From Vibrio cincinnatiensis DSM 19608 (GTDB taxonomy: Bacteria > Pseudomonadota > Gammaproteobacteria > Enterobacterales > Vibrionaceae), in NCBI RefSeq assembly GCF_900167345.1, contig NZ_FUXB01000004.1, positions 62,001 to 126,000 on the forward strand: a DNA stretch of 64,000 nucleotides, in the 5' to 3' direction. This document shows, piece by piece, positions 49,439 through 59,164 of the stretch. Under the pieces are notes generated by a model that ran no database searches, was not told the DNA's origin, and worked only from the letters and a program-made list of their open reading frames with translations. How positions within the stretch are numbered: position 1 is the first letter of the stretch; the number at the start of each line of letters is the position of its first letter. Made by a program: the position numbers and the translations under genes.

Positions 49439-50221
49439 CTAACAATTTAAGCGAATCAAGCGGCAAAGTTGCTGTTCACCGTCTGACCAGAAGAGTTCAT
49501 AGTGAGTAAATAAACCGCCTACGATATACCAACAAAGCAATAAACCGACCAATAATGCAAAAGCAAAACCAAGTGAAAAAATGTTCAGCTGAGGGGCTGC
49601 CCGTGTCATCACCCCAAAAGAAAGGTTTACGGTAAGCAGGGCGATAATGCCAGACAAGGCCATATTCAACGCCACTTTAAACATGATACCAAGCCACAGT
49701 GCCAACTCCCGAAAATCCACACTTGTCAGTGAGCCACTGCCGATGGGTAAACTTTTAAAACTCATCACCACTAATTGGATCATCTGTAGATGACCATCGG
49801 TCGCCAAAAAAAACATGGTCGCCAGAAACATAAACAGTTGACCCAATAAAGGCGTATTTTGACCGTTAGCCGGATCAACCATCGATGCAAAGCCTAAACT
49901 AGCTTGCATACCGAGAATTTGCCCCAAAATAACAAAAGATTGGATCAAAAATTGTGTCACCATCCCCATAGCAACACCAATGATTAACTGCTCTAAAGTC
50001 GTTAAAAAACCTTGAAAAGAGAGAAGCGGGACTTCCTCTGAAATTTCAGGAATAGCGGGCATGACGGCGAAGGTAATCGCTAAAGCGAGATAAAGACGAA
50101 TTCGGGGAGAAACGAACCGAGCCCCCGTGACAGACATCACCATTAACATGGCCGAAATTCGGGTAAAAGGCCAAAAATAGTGAGCAATAAAATCCAGCAC
50201 CACACTCGTCGGGTATTCCAT
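49439..50221 (-). CDS. fliR: Flagellar export gate protein FliR
   Basis: Membrane protein of 260 residues with about six hydrophobic segments, starting MEYPTSVVLDFIAHYFWPF. With FliP and FliQ it forms the helical export gate. I use ATG 50221, preceded by AGGAG with a 5-base spacer, not the TTG immediately upstream. Eight bases after fliQ. Confidence 0.96.
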   Translation of the reverse strand: MEYPTSVVLDFIAHYFWPFTRISAMLMVMSVTGARFVSPRIRLYLALAITFAVMPAIPEISEEVPLLSFQGFLTTLEQLIIGVAMGMVTQFLIQSFVILGQILGMQASLGFASMVDPANGQNTPLLGQLFMFLATMFFLATDGHLQMIQLVVMSFKSLPIGSGSLTSVDFRELALWLGIMFKVALNMALSGIIALLTVNLSFGVMTRAAPQLNIFSLGFAFALLVGLLLCWYIVGGLFTHYELFWSDGEQQLCRLIRLNC

Positions 50222-50229
50222 CAATACTC

Positions 50230-50499
50230 CTAATAGAGAACCTGTGGTAAACGCTCAACCATGGCTAAGAAAAATTCCATCAACATCTGTGTCATCCAGT
50301 GAGCAAACATCATTAACGCCAGAAGTGTCACAATAAGACGCGGCAAAAAACTCAGAGTTTGTTCGTTAATCGATGTAGCGGCTTGAAAAATGGCCACGAC
50401 TAAACCAATCAGTAAGCTAGGAACTATGATGGCACACACCATAATAAGTACCATCCACAGCGACTCACGAAACAGCTCAACAAACAGTTCAGGTGTCAT
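50230..50499 (-). CDS. fliQ: Flagellar export gate protein FliQ
   Basis: Protein of 89 residues with two transmembrane helices and the conserved QAATSINEQTLSFLPR loop. Part of the FliPQR gate. Twelve bases after fliP. Confidence 0.97.
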   Translation of the reverse strand: MTPELFVELFRESLWMVLIMVCAIIVPSLLIGLVVAIFQAATSINEQTLSFLPRLIVTLLALMMFAHWMTQMLMEFFLAMVERLPQVLY

Positions 50500-50511
50500 C
50501 GGCTTCTCCCG

Positions 50512-51411
50512 CTACAAGGCAAAACTGCCTGCCAAGGTGGATAAAATGAGATTCCAACCATCGACTAAGACAAAAAGCATCAACTTAAAAGGCAATGAGA
50601 CAATCATAGGAGAGAGCATCATCATCCCCATAGCCATCAAAACTGACGCTACAACTAAATCAATAATTAAAAAAGGCAAGAACAGCATAAAGCCAATTTG
50701 AAAAGCCGTTTTGAGTTCTGAAGTAATAAACGCAGGTATTAAAACAGCCATCGAAACGTCTTCAGGGCTTTGAACATCTGAGCCAGCAATATGCACGAAT
50801 GTTTCCAAATCTTTAATGCGTGTTTGCTTGAGCATAAAAGCTTTCATTGGGTCTTGAGCTAAATCAAAAGCCTGACGCGCAGAGATCTGTTCATTAAGAT
50901 AAGGCTGAATCGCTTGATCGTTTATCTGATTCAGTACCGGGGACATAATGAAGAAGGTCAGAAATATCGCTATCCCAATAATAACCTGATTCGATGGGGT
51001 TTGTTGTAAGCCCATGGCTTGGCGCAAAATCGACATGACAACCACAATTCGAGTAAAAGAGGTCATCAAGATAACCATGGCTGGTAAAAAACCAAGCATG
51101 GTCATCAAGGCTAAAATTTGCAAGTTGACCGAATAATCTTCACTACCATCAGAATTCGTTGTCATGGTAAAGGCAGGAATTCCACCGCCTCCACTACGGC
51201 TTGTGAGTGCTAAGGATCTCGATGCTCCCTGCTCTTGTTCCATAACACTCACCGTTACCCCACGATCTGCAAGGGTGTTGGCTGGAATGGGTGTCTCCAA
51301 CGTTTGCTGCGCACTCGCTAAAGAAGGCCAGAGAAAAATCACTGAGCAAACCAACATTATCACCCAAGATAATGGCATAGAGAAAAAAGTATATCGGCGA
51401 TTATTTATCAT
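50512..51411 (-). CDS. fliP: Flagellar export gate protein FliP
   Basis: Protein of 299 residues with a cleavable signal peptide (about 1-34, ending ASAQQ) and four further hydrophobic helices. The family blocks [17 protein letters not shown] and [14 protein letters not shown] are present. Five copies build the core of the export gate. It overlaps fliO by 11 bases. Confidence 0.97.
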   Translation of the reverse strand: MINNRRYTFFSMPLSWVIMLVCSVIFLWPSLASAQQTLETPIPANTLADRGVTVSVMEQEQGASRSLALTSRSGGGGIPAFTMTTNSDGSEDYSVNLQILALMTMLGFLPAMVILMTSFTRIVVVMSILRQAMGLQQTPSNQVIIGIAIFLTFFIMSPVLNQINDQAIQPYLNEQISARQAFDLAQDPMKAFMLKQTRIKDLETFVHIAGSDVQSPEDVSMAVLIPAFITSELKTAFQIGFMLFLPFLIIDLVVASVLMAMGMMMLSPMIVSLPFKLMLFVLVDGWNLILSTLAGSFAL

Positions 51412-51778
51412 GTTTTTTCAGTAACTGAGTCAGTTGATTAGTGAATGAGCCTTCATCGTTAACATCTTGCGAGAGCGGCGTATCCAACTTCGAGATTAAT
51501 TGAATCGATTGAGCGGTGACCCCAATCAAAAACTGCTCTTTCCCCACTTGAACAACCAGTAATCGTTCTTTTGTGCCAATAGGTAATTGGCGAATGACCT
51601 GAAAGCCTTTTTGCTGACCAAAGCTTGGCACGCGCATACGCTTGAGTAACCAAGCTAAAAATAAAATCAGCACAACAACGAATAAAAGCGACCCAAAGGT
51701 GGTCGCTATATCCAATGAAGCCGCCTCTGCCGCCCAAGTAGGGAATGAGACGAACAATAAACTTATGAGCTTTTTCAT
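51401..51778 (-). CDS. fliO: Flagellar export protein FliO
   Basis: Protein of 125 residues with a short hydrophobic N-terminus that may be a signal, one transmembrane helix (about 26-46) and a cytoplasmic domain with the typical [16 protein letters not shown] segment. It is a scaffold for FliP assembly. Three bases after fliN. Confidence 0.93.
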   Translation of the reverse strand: MKKLISLLFVSFPTWAAEAASLDIATTFGSLLFVVVLILFLAWLLKRMRVPSFGQQKGFQVIRQLPIGTKERLLVVQVGKEQFLIGVTAQSIQLISKLDTPLSQDVNDEGSFTNQLTQLLKKHDK

Positions 51779-51781
51779 AAG

Positions 51782-52192
51782 TTATCTCAGTTTCTTAATT
51801 CGTTCCGTTTGGCTGATCACATCCGTCAGGCGAATACCGAACTTATCGTTGACCACTACAACTTCTCCATGAGCAATCAAGGTGCCATTAACCATCACAT
51901 CTAATGACTCGCCCGCAATACGATCCAACTCGACCACTGAACCTTGGTTTAATTGCAATAAGTTACGAATACTGATTTTAGAGCGTCCGACTTCCATCGA
52001 GATGGTCACGGGAATATCCATAATGGTATCGAGTTTACGACGTTCATCATCGGTAATGGGTGGCGCTGTATCCCTTAACTCATCCAACGGAGCCGCTAAT
52101 ACCTCATCAACATCGATTTCAGGGGCGTTAGGGTCTTCTCCAAGAGCGGCAGCCCACTCATCTGCCAGCTTTTGATCATCTGATTTTGACAT
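51782..52192 (-). CDS. fliN: Flagellar switch protein FliN
   Basis: Protein of 136 residues with an acidic N-terminal half and the C-terminal SpoA domain (DIPVTISMEVGRSKISIRNLL, and GEVVVVNDKFGIR). It is part of the C-ring with FliM and FliG, and its number and position set torque and switching. 17 bases after fliM. Confidence 0.97.
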   Translation of the reverse strand: MSKSDDQKLADEWAAALGEDPNAPEIDVDEVLAAPLDELRDTAPPITDDERRKLDTIMDIPVTISMEVGRSKISIRNLLQLNQGSVVELDRIAGESLDVMVNGTLIAHGEVVVVNDKFGIRLTDVISQTERIKKLR

Positions 52193-52209
52193 CTTCGCTA
52201 CCTATTTTT

Positions 52210-53271
52210 TTAATCTTGTACTTGTTCGTCATCTTCCAGTTCATCGTTCTCTAATTCGGCAATAATATCTTTGCCCAAGAACGCAAGATCGGTTTTTACC
52301 ACATCTGGACGGCGGATTTTTTCTGAAATTTGTACCGCCAGCTTTTCACCGGATCGGCCCATTTTTACTCGATAAGTGGGCAAGTCTTCCACAAACATTA
52401 TCGCATGCTCAGGCATATTAATCGGGATAATATCACCTGCTTGTAATTCCATTAGATCGCGTAGGGCAATATCTTGTTCTAATAAGTTAACGCGAAAATT
52501 AATGGGGACATCCATAATTTCTTCCCGAAGTGCGGAACTCCAACGCACATCGGTTTCCATTTTATCCGACTGAACCCCTGCATCAAGCAGTTCCCGGATC
52601 GGTTCAACCATCGAATAAGGCATGACCATATGAAAATCGCCACCACCACCATCCACTTCAATATGAAATGAACAGACCACAATCACTTCGGTTGGGCTGA
52701 CGATATTAGCCATACTTGGGTTCACTTCAGAATCCAAATACTCAAACTCAACCCCCATCACCGGAGACCAAGCTTCTTTATAGTCAGTAAAGACGATTTT
52801 TAATAATAGTTGAATGACTCGGCGTTCAGTAGGCGTAAATTCCCGCCCTTCAATTCGAGCATGATAACGACCATCGCCACCAAAGAAGTTCTCCACCAAA
52901 ATAAAGACTAACCGAGCTTCCATTGTGACAAGCGCGGTACCTTTAAGAGGGCGAAAACGAACCATGTTTAAACTGGTGGGGACATACAAGGTATTTTGGT
53001 ATTCACCAAACTTCATCATTTGTACGCCATTGATCGAAACTTCTGCGGTTTTGCGAAGCATATTAAATAAACTAATGCGCATATGCCGAGCAAAACGTTC
53101 ATTAATCAGCTCTAAAGTCGGCATCCGACCGCGAACAATGCGATCTTGTGATGAAAAATCAAACGAGACAGCCCCCGCATCAGCGGAATCTAACTCATCT
53201 TCGCCTTCATCGACACTGTCTACGCCATGAAGCAGCGCATCAATTTCGTCTTGACTTAATAAATCAGTCAC
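52210..53271 (-). CDS. fliM: Flagellar switch protein FliM
   Basis: Protein of 353 residues. The N-terminal CheY-P-binding peptide LLSQDEIDALLHG is followed by the middle CheC-like domain and a C-terminal SpoA domain. It receives the chemotaxis signal and changes rotation direction. Eight bases after fliL. Confidence 0.98.
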   Translation of the reverse strand: MTDLLSQDEIDALLHGVDSVDEGEDELDSADAGAVSFDFSSQDRIVRGRMPTLELINERFARHMRISLFNMLRKTAEVSINGVQMMKFGEYQNTLYVPTSLNMVRFRPLKGTALVTMEARLVFILVENFFGGDGRYHARIEGREFTPTERRVIQLLLKIVFTDYKEAWSPVMGVEFEYLDSEVNPSMANIVSPTEVIVVCSFHIEVDGGGGDFHMVMPYSMVEPIRELLDAGVQSDKMETDVRWSSALREEIMDVPINFRVNLLEQDIALRDLMELQAGDIIPINMPEHAIMFVEDLPTYRVKMGRSGEKLAVQISEKIRRPDVVKTDLAFLGKDIIAELENDELEDDEQVQD

Positions 53272-53279
53272 GTACTCAC

Positions 53280-53762
53280 CTATTGCATTACAAAGTCAGT
53301 AAAGAGCACTCGTTCTATCACAGGCTCCCCCACTACTTGTATCATTGCGGCTTTGATATCTTCCGTTGCTTTATCTCGTAATTCCGTTCGACCAGATGTC
53401 GTTCTCAATTGCTCAACCGTTGCAGAGGCAAAGGTTGCTAGCAGTGTACTTTCCACCAAGGGGGAGTGATAACGAGCTAAATTCTCATTTTTACTACCAC
53501 GAACCATCAGCTGTACTTTCACTTGTACCATTCGCCCACGGTTTTCTCCACTGACATTGAAAACAAAAGGCTGAGCTATATTGACATAAGACACAGGATC
53601 AAGAGTGGCGCGTTCCTGAGATCTTACTGCGTCTCTAGGTTCAGAACTCCCTGACCCCATAAAGAAAAAAGCGCCCCCGGCAATCAATAGTAAGACAAAA
53701 ACGCCCCCGGCAATGATAAACAGTTTCTTTTTACTTTTTGGTGCATTCTCATCAGTAGCCAT
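53280..53762 (-). CDS. fliL: Flagellar basal-body protein FliL
   Basis: Protein of 160 residues with one N-terminal transmembrane helix (about 14-31) and a periplasmic domain resembling stomatin/SPFH modules. It surrounds or stabilises stators and is needed for full torque in Vibrio. 32 bases after fliK. Confidence 0.95.
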   Translation of the reverse strand: MATDENAPKSKKKLFIIAGGVFVLLLIAGGAFFFMGSGSSEPRDAVRSQERATLDPVSYVNIAQPFVFNVSGENRGRMVQVKVQLMVRGSKNENLARYHSPLVESTLLATFASATVEQLRTTSGRTELRDKATEDIKAAMIQVVGEPVIERVLFTDFVMQ

Positions 53763-53794
53763 AACTTACTCTATGCGGTTATTTTCTTATTAGT

Positions 53795-55372
53795 TTAAGC
53801 GTAATAGCTGATTCCATCACGCTTTGTTGTCACATTCAAATCAAGTTTGATGTCAGACTCAATATTTTCGTCACTCCCCAAAGGATCACGGCCGCCAGTA
53901 CCTCTAGATTCGCTGTCATTTGCAGAGTAGCGTTGCTGCTGACCAGCATTTTGTTGCTGTACTGAAGTATCCGCTAGCTGAACACCTTGTTGAGCTAACA
54001 TCTCCCTTAAACGAGGCATAGACTGCTCTAACACATCACGTGCCTGAGCATTAGAAACCGTAAATTGTACACTGGTTCCATCACTATGTATGTTCATTCT
54101 AATGTGTAAACGACCCAGTTCTGGGGGATCAAGACGAATATCAATGTTCTTGAGGTTTTTCGACATCATCATCTGCACTCGTTCGGCCATTTCATCCGCC
54201 ACCGCGCCGTTATTCAGCGCTAAAGGTAATGGTTGCCCTTGAACGGATACCGATTCACTACGCAGCCCCGCAGATTGCGCCGTTGTCGATTGCCCTGCCG
54301 CACTGGCTAATTGCTGAGCCAAGAGATGCTCGTTCCCCGCGTCTGAGTTGAGAGGCTCTTTCTCTTTTCCAAGAAGTACACTGCCATTTAATGACACTTT
54401 TAATACATTTGAGTCCATCACGGGAGTCGATGGTACTGTTGTAAAAGGAGCTTCAGTCACCGTCGCGGATACACTCGCCTGATTAGTGATGGGTTGAGAT
54501 GCCCCCGCCATCGCAGCGTATGAGGACTGACCATTTGGACCAACAGACTTACTCGGTTCATGACGAACATGTGCATCCCCTTGAGTGAATGGGGTTACAT
54601 GTTCTGTCTGCGCTCCGGCTGCCATCAACACTGTCTCCCCCTCTTCTTCTGGCTGGGGTTGTTCATTTTGTGATGCTGCGTGTTGATCTTGCGTACGAAT
54701 GTTCGATTGTCCGTCAACCCACTGAATCACTGGCTCTCCTGACTCGTCAATAACTTGATCAGAAAATTCAATCTTTGAATGAGTTAAGTCTGATTGATTG
54801 AAAGCGGTTTCGAGGTTATCCCAAGTAGAAAATTCCGGATCCTCTAGTGATGCGTTATCTTGTCTATCTACAACCGCAACATCAATCAGTGCACTTTCTT
54901 CCTTGGGCAAATTCTTGCCGCTTGGATTCGTTAACAACGTTTGATTTGCTTGCTGCAACCGACCTAACAATTCATCGCCCTGATTCATCACTTGTGCAGT
55001 CGTGATAGAAGGTTCCTGATTCGCTTCATGGTCCAAAGTAGAGAGCGACACCATATCAACATGCTTCGAATGAGCTATCGGCTCCCCATCTTGAGCCTCT
55101 GGCATCACTGGCTCCGCCTCAAGATCACGGCTATCAAGCAACTCGGTGGGAATCTCTTCTGACTTCGCAGATAAAGCCGCCAAGTCAGCGCTATCTGACT
55201 CCGTTTCTGATTGAGAATGAAACAGAAGTGCGGTTAATTTATCTAAAAACCCGCTCACCTCTCCAGTTTCGCCCTCTCTTGAGGTATTTTTTGAGTTAGC
55301 ATTGGTTGCGCCACTCACACTGGAGATGGGCTTGCTATCAACTGAAGAGATTGGATTGATATTCATATTCAC
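53795..55372 (-). CDS. fliK: Flagellar hook-length control protein FliK
   Basis: Protein of 525 residues. A long, poorly conserved, acidic and Ser/Gln-rich N-terminal ruler region is followed by the conserved C-terminal Flg_hook domain (about 400-480; RLDPPELGRLHIRM). It measures hook length and triggers the FlhB substrate switch. First gene of its operon; the 109-base gap to fliJ contains a sigma-54 promoter. Confidence 0.93.
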   Translation of the reverse strand: MNMNINPISSVDSKPISSVSGATNANSKNTSREGETGEVSGFLDKLTALLFHSQSETESDSADLAALSAKSEEIPTELLDSRDLEAEPVMPEAQDGEPIAHSKHVDMVSLSTLDHEANQEPSITTAQVMNQGDELLGRLQQANQTLLTNPSGKNLPKEESALIDVAVVDRQDNASLEDPEFSTWDNLETAFNQSDLTHSKIEFSDQVIDESGEPVIQWVDGQSNIRTQDQHAASQNEQPQPEEEGETVLMAAGAQTEHVTPFTQGDAHVRHEPSKSVGPNGQSSYAAMAGASQPITNQASVSATVTEAPFTTVPSTPVMDSNVLKVSLNGSVLLGKEKEPLNSDAGNEHLLAQQLASAAGQSTTAQSAGLRSESVSVQGQPLPLALNNGAVADEMAERVQMMMSKNLKNIDIRLDPPELGRLHIRMNIHSDGTSVQFTVSNAQARDVLEQSMPRLREMLAQQGVQLADTSVQQQNAGQQQRYSANDSESRGTGGRDPLGSDENIESDIKLDLNVTTKRDGISYYA

Positions 55373-55446
55373 ACCGCTCGCATTGTATTTAATACCTAAA
55401 AGCTCTGCTTGGCCTTGACGACATCTAGGATTAGAACTTTAAATTA

Positions 55447-55462
55447 TGCAATAAATGAGCCA
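55447..55462 (-). promoter_or_regulatory. Sigma-54 promoter of the fliK-flhB operon
   Basis: On the minus strand TGGCTCATTTATTGCA: the -24 GG and -12 GC are ten bases apart, and TTGC fits the consensus. It lies 75 bases upstream of the fliK start. In V. cholerae the fliK operon is activated by FlrC with sigma-54, which agrees. FlrC sites were not searched by matrix. Confidence 0.75.
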
Positions 55463-55481
55463 AAACAAGGCGATGAAAAAA

Positions 55482-55934
55482 CTAACGAGAACTAGAACGA
55501 AGACGTTGGCGATTAAAGCTGAGTGTCGAGAATTCATCCATTTGCTTTTGCTCCCGCCGAGCCTGTAAACGCTCCCTTTCACTCCGTTTTTTCTCAATCA
55601 GCCACTCATAAGAACGGCGCTGCTTGCGGACACTCATCCAATGCTGTTGACAATTTTCTACTTGCTGAGTGAAATGCTGTTCAGCACTACGTTGCTTTGC
55701 TAAAGTTTCATCCAATTGCGTTAGGAAGCGATTTAAATGGCCATATTGACTAGCCGTCAATCCCGCTTGGCCACGTTGAACCAATTGCTGACAGTATTCC
55801 AAACGATACTGTTCAATCTGTTTCAACTGCTGATAGTAACCTTCTAATTCATTTCTGGCTTTACTTAGTGCCAATACCGCCTTATCTTCCGATTCTTTGG
55901 CTTGTCCTAATAAAAACTCTAAAGCGTTATCCAT
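55482..55934 (-). CDS. fliJ: Flagellar export chaperone FliJ
   Basis: Highly coiled-coil, Gln/Arg/Lys-rich protein of 150 residues, typical of FliJ. It binds FliI and FlhA and links the ATPase ring to the export gate. Nine bases after fliI and last gene of fliEFGHIJ. Confidence 0.94.
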   Translation of the reverse strand: MDNALEFLLGQAKESEDKAVLALSKARNELEGYYQQLKQIEQYRLEYCQQLVQRGQAGLTASQYGHLNRFLTQLDETLAKQRSAEQHFTQQVENCQQHWMSVRKQRRSYEWLIEKKRSERERLQARREQKQMDEFSTLSFNRQRLRSSSR

Positions 55935-55943
55935 TTTTTATCC

Positions 55944-57266
55944 TTACTCCATGCTAAGGACATTTTTCAACATCCCAATACACATTTCATAAGGAACGGA
56001 CTCTTTCATTTCTTGCTGTAAGTAATGATCTAATCGTGGTTTTAGGGTAAAGGCACTATCAATCGCTTTATCAGTTCCCGGTTTATAAGCCCCAATCGAG
56101 ACCAAATCTTGATTTTTTCGACAAATGGAGAGTATTTGCCGAACGGCTTTTGACATCAACATATGCTCATCGGTTGTGATCTGTGGCATCACACGGCTGA
56201 CCGACTTCTCAACATCAATGGCAGGATAGTGCCCCGCATCAGCCATCTCCCGAGAAAGCACAATATGCCCATCAAGAATCGCACGAGAAGCATCGGCAAT
56301 AGGGTCTTGGAGATCATCCCCTTCCGTTAATACGGTAAAGAAAGCGGTGATAGAACCTTGATCTGGACCACCATTACCCGCTCTCTCCACTAACGCGGGT
56401 AACTTTGCAAAAACCGACGGTGGATAACCTTTCGTGGCTGGTGGTTCTCCCACCGATAACGCGATTTCTCGCTGAGCTTGTGCAAAACGGGTTAATGAGT
56501 CCATCAACAGTAAAACATCCAACCCTTGATCACGAAAGTATTCAGCAATCGCCAATGCTGTCTGACAACCTTTCAAACGCATTAATGGGGAGGCATCCGC
56601 AGGAGCGGCAACCACAACCGAACGTTGACGGCCATCGATACCCAGTATCTCTTCGATAAACTCTTTCACTTCTCGGCCACGCTCACCAATCAATCCCACC
56701 ACCACTACTTGAGCTGTGGTTCCGCGTGTCATCATCCCCAAGGTGACCGACTTACCGACCCCTGAACCCGCAAACAGACCAATACGTTGACCTTTTCCAA
56801 CCGTCAATAAGCCATTAATGGCTTTAATTCCCACATCTAGGGGTTCAGTGATCGGCTTGCGTGATAGAGGGTTAATGGGCTGAGCATTGAAGGTGGCATA
56901 TTGATCGGTATAAATAGGGCCAAGCCCATCTAAGGGGTTCCCGACTCCATCAATGACTCGACCCAATAATTCCATCCCCACCGCAAGGCCTGCTTCTTCT
57001 GTTAATGGGGTGACTTTGGCACCAGGTAATACGCCATTAATCTGCTCACTGGGCATTAAAAACAAGCGATCACCAGAAAAGCCCACAACCTCCGCTTCCA
57101 TTTCACCAGACATGGTTTCCACTAAGCACAAACTCCCAATAGGCGCTCGACACCCTGTGGCTTCTAAGGTTAATCCAACCACCCGAATTAACTTACCTGA
57201 AGCAACAGGCCGGCTCGTTAATCCCTGAGTCTTATACTGTGCTAATCGGTCTGCCAGCGCTTGCAT
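55944..57266 (-). CDS. fliI: Flagellum-specific ATPase FliI
   Basis: Protein of 440 residues of the F1-beta-like ATPase family, with Walker [12 protein letters not shown] (near residue 165), Walker [13 protein letters not shown] and [14 protein letters not shown]. It powers delivery of export substrates. I place the start at ATG 57266 ([12 protein letters not shown]), which shares one base with the fliH stop (TAATG) and has AAGGG upstream; the longer frame to 57302 overlaps fliH and is not supported. Confidence 0.96.
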   Translation of the reverse strand: MQALADRLAQYKTQGLTSRPVASGKLIRVVGLTLEATGCRAPIGSLCLVETMSGEMEAEVVGFSGDRLFLMPSEQINGVLPGAKVTPLTEEAGLAVGMELLGRVIDGVGNPLDGLGPIYTDQYATFNAQPINPLSRKPITEPLDVGIKAINGLLTVGKGQRIGLFAGSGVGKSVTLGMMTRGTTAQVVVVGLIGERGREVKEFIEEILGIDGRQRSVVVAAPADASPLMRLKGCQTALAIAEYFRDQGLDVLLLMDSLTRFAQAQREIALSVGEPPATKGYPPSVFAKLPALVERAGNGGPDQGSITAFFTVLTEGDDLQDPIADASRAILDGHIVLSREMADAGHYPAIDVEKSVSRVMPQITTDEHMLMSKAVRQILSICRKNQDLVSIGAYKPGTDKAIDSAFTLKPRLDHYLQQEMKESVPYEMCIGMLKNVLSME

Positions 57267-58069
57267 TAGTCTTGCCCTTGATGATGACGATTTGTGCCAC
57301 AAAAACGTTGCAGTACACTACGAATACGCTCTTCCATACGGTAGTTCACGCTTGATTCACCCGCTTCTATCTGCACATCCCCTCGATTAAGGGCGGGTTC
57401 ACTGTCCAATGTCCATTGACGAAGTTCAAGCTCTTTTTCACCATAAGCTTGTTTGATGATTTCACAATCTTCGGGGTGAAGTTTGACATGAATGGTATGG
57501 CCGGCAACGGGTAAAGCTTCAACCGACTCTTTAACGGTATCTAAAATCACTTGGGGGTTCATTTGAACTTCCACTCGCACCACTTCTTTTACGAGTGCCA
57601 ACACCATATCAACCAACTGTTTTTCTACCTGAGCATTCATTAGCTCCAGCGGCTGTGCAAATTGGTTCGCTAAGTTTAAGAAATGTTCAACTTGTTGCTG
57701 GATCTGTGATTGACCGGCCGCTAATCCTTCGGCTTCCCCTGTCTGAATCCCTTCTTGGTGACCCGCATCAAAACCCGCTTGCTTACCTTGCTCAAAACCT
57801 TGCTGATATCCTTCGGCTTGCCCCTGTTCTACTCCTTCTTGATAAGCGGCCTGTTTAATCAGTTCAATCTCTTCATCACTGAGTGTATGTGGTAAGTCCG
57901 CTTCCTCTTCATCAAAATTCGGGACCCAAGCAGGATCATAATTTAATGCGGTCTCTTTGGCGGTTTTATTCTGTCCATTCGCATAATCGGGCAGCCCCCA
58001 TTTTTTCGGCGGTTCTATGGTGGCATCAGAACCTAAACGGATAAAACCACGTTTTCTCTCTCCAGTCAT
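57266..58069 (-). CDS. fliH: Flagellar export ATPase regulator FliH
   Basis: Protein of 267 residues from ATG 58069 ([12 protein letters not shown], with GAGG six bases upstream). A marked series of Gly repeats spaced by three residues lies at about 80-125 ([18 protein letters not shown] and so on), which is known for FliH and suggests helix-helix packing. The C-terminal domain resembles ATP synthase b/delta subunits. It binds and restrains FliI and tethers it to FliN. Confidence 0.95.
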   Translation of the reverse strand: MTGERKRGFIRLGSDATIEPPKKWGLPDYANGQNKTAKETALNYDPAWVPNFDEEEADLPHTLSDEEIELIKQAAYQEGVEQGQAEGYQQGFEQGKQAGFDAGHQEGIQTGEAEGLAAGQSQIQQQVEHFLNLANQFAQPLELMNAQVEKQLVDMVLALVKEVVRVEVQMNPQVILDTVKESVEALPVAGHTIHVKLHPEDCEIIKQAYGEKELELRQWTLDSEPALNRGDVQIEAGESSVNYRMEERIRSVLQRFCGTNRHHQGQD

Positions 58070-58087
58070 GAGACACCTCATTCGACG

Positions 58088-58124
58088 ATAAACAAGGCCT
58101 GCTGAGTCAGCAGGCCTTGTTTAT
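58088..58124 (-). terminator. Perfect 18-bp hairpin in the fliG-fliH gap
   Basis: ATAAACAAGGCCTGCTGA / TCAGCAGGCCTTGTTTAT: 18 base pairs separated by a single base, beginning directly at the fliG stop and filling much of the 54-base gap. In the direction of transcription only a weak T-run follows. It could be a partial terminator, an RNase III or processing site, or a stability element. Confidence 0.75.
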
Positions 58125-59164
58125 TATAAAAACTCATCAGCCCCGCCAGACAACATGAGATCCCCGTTGTCTGCCATTCGCCGAGCAATGGCCAGAATTT
58201 CTTTTTGCGCAGCTTCAACATCGGAGACTTTAATCGGAGGCATGGCTTCCAAATCGTCCTTCATCAATTCAGCTGCACGTTTCGACATGTTTTTAAAGAT
58301 TTTATCACGTAAGGTTTCATCAGCCCCTTTGAGTGCTTTTTGCAATACATCTTGTGGAACATCACGTAGTAATTTCTGAATACCTTGATCGTCAACTTCC
58401 ACCAAGTTTTCAAAGACAAACATAAGATCTTCAATCTGAGTAGCGAGGTCTTCATCTTGCTCGCGCATCTGATCCATAAGCGGACCTTCAATGTTGTTAT
58501 CCAGATAGTTCATAATATCCGCAGCGGCTTTCAGGCCACCAATTTTCGCGGCTTGCGCACCAGCTTGACCTGCAAACTGTTTCTCCATGATTTCATTCAA
58601 TTCCGCCAAGGCTGAAGGTTGAACTTCTTCAAGGTTAGCGATACGCATCATAAGATCGAGACGATCTCGCTCAGAAAACTGGGCAAGGATCTCAGCAGAC
58701 TGATCGGGTTCAAGATAAGACAATACGATGGTCTGTATTTGAGGGTGTTCATTAACAATAATGCTAGCCACTTGTCTTGGGTCCATCCATTTCAATGAAT
58801 CCAACCCTTTCGAGCCGGTTCCTAGTAGAATTTGATCAACCAAGTTGTTCGCTTTATCTTCACCTAAGGCAGCAATCAATGCATTACGCATAAAGTCTTC
58901 GCTCCCCATACCAATATTGGTGTATTTTTGGATATCTTCCAAAAATGCGCGGTGAACCGCCGTCACTTTTTCTTGGCTCAAGTCTTTCGCTTTCGCCATC
59001 GCGCTTCCCACTCGCTGAACTTGCTTTGGCTCTAAATAGCGAATGATCCCAGCCGCATCTTCTTCATTGAGGCTCAGCAATAAGATAGCCGCACGTTCTT
59101 CCCCAGGAATATTGGCAATATCGATACCGTTTTCAGTATCTTTATTCATAATTTCATTAGGCAT
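58124..59164 (-). CDS. fliG: Flagellar switch protein FliG
   Basis: Protein of 346 residues. N-terminal MS-ring-binding domain (PGEERAAILLLSL), middle ARM-like domain with the EHPQ motif (NEHPQIQTIVL), and C-terminal torque domain with charged residues for stator contact. The start MPNEIM overlaps the end of fliF by eight bases; similar MANEI starts occur in Vibrio FliG. Part of the rotor C-ring. Confidence 0.97.
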   Translation of the reverse strand: MPNEIMNKDTENGIDIANIPGEERAAILLLSLNEEDAAGIIRYLEPKQVQRVGSAMAKAKDLSQEKVTAVHRAFLEDIQKYTNIGMGSEDFMRNALIAALGEDKANNLVDQILLGTGSKGLDSLKWMDPRQVASIIVNEHPQIQTIVLSYLEPDQSAEILAQFSERDRLDLMMRIANLEEVQPSALAELNEIMEKQFAGQAGAQAAKIGGLKAAADIMNYLDNNIEGPLMDQMREQDEDLATQIEDLMFVFENLVEVDDQGIQKLLRDVPQDVLQKALKGADETLRDKIFKNMSKRAAELMKDDLEAMPPIKVSDVEAAQKEILAIARRMADNGDLMLSGGADEFL

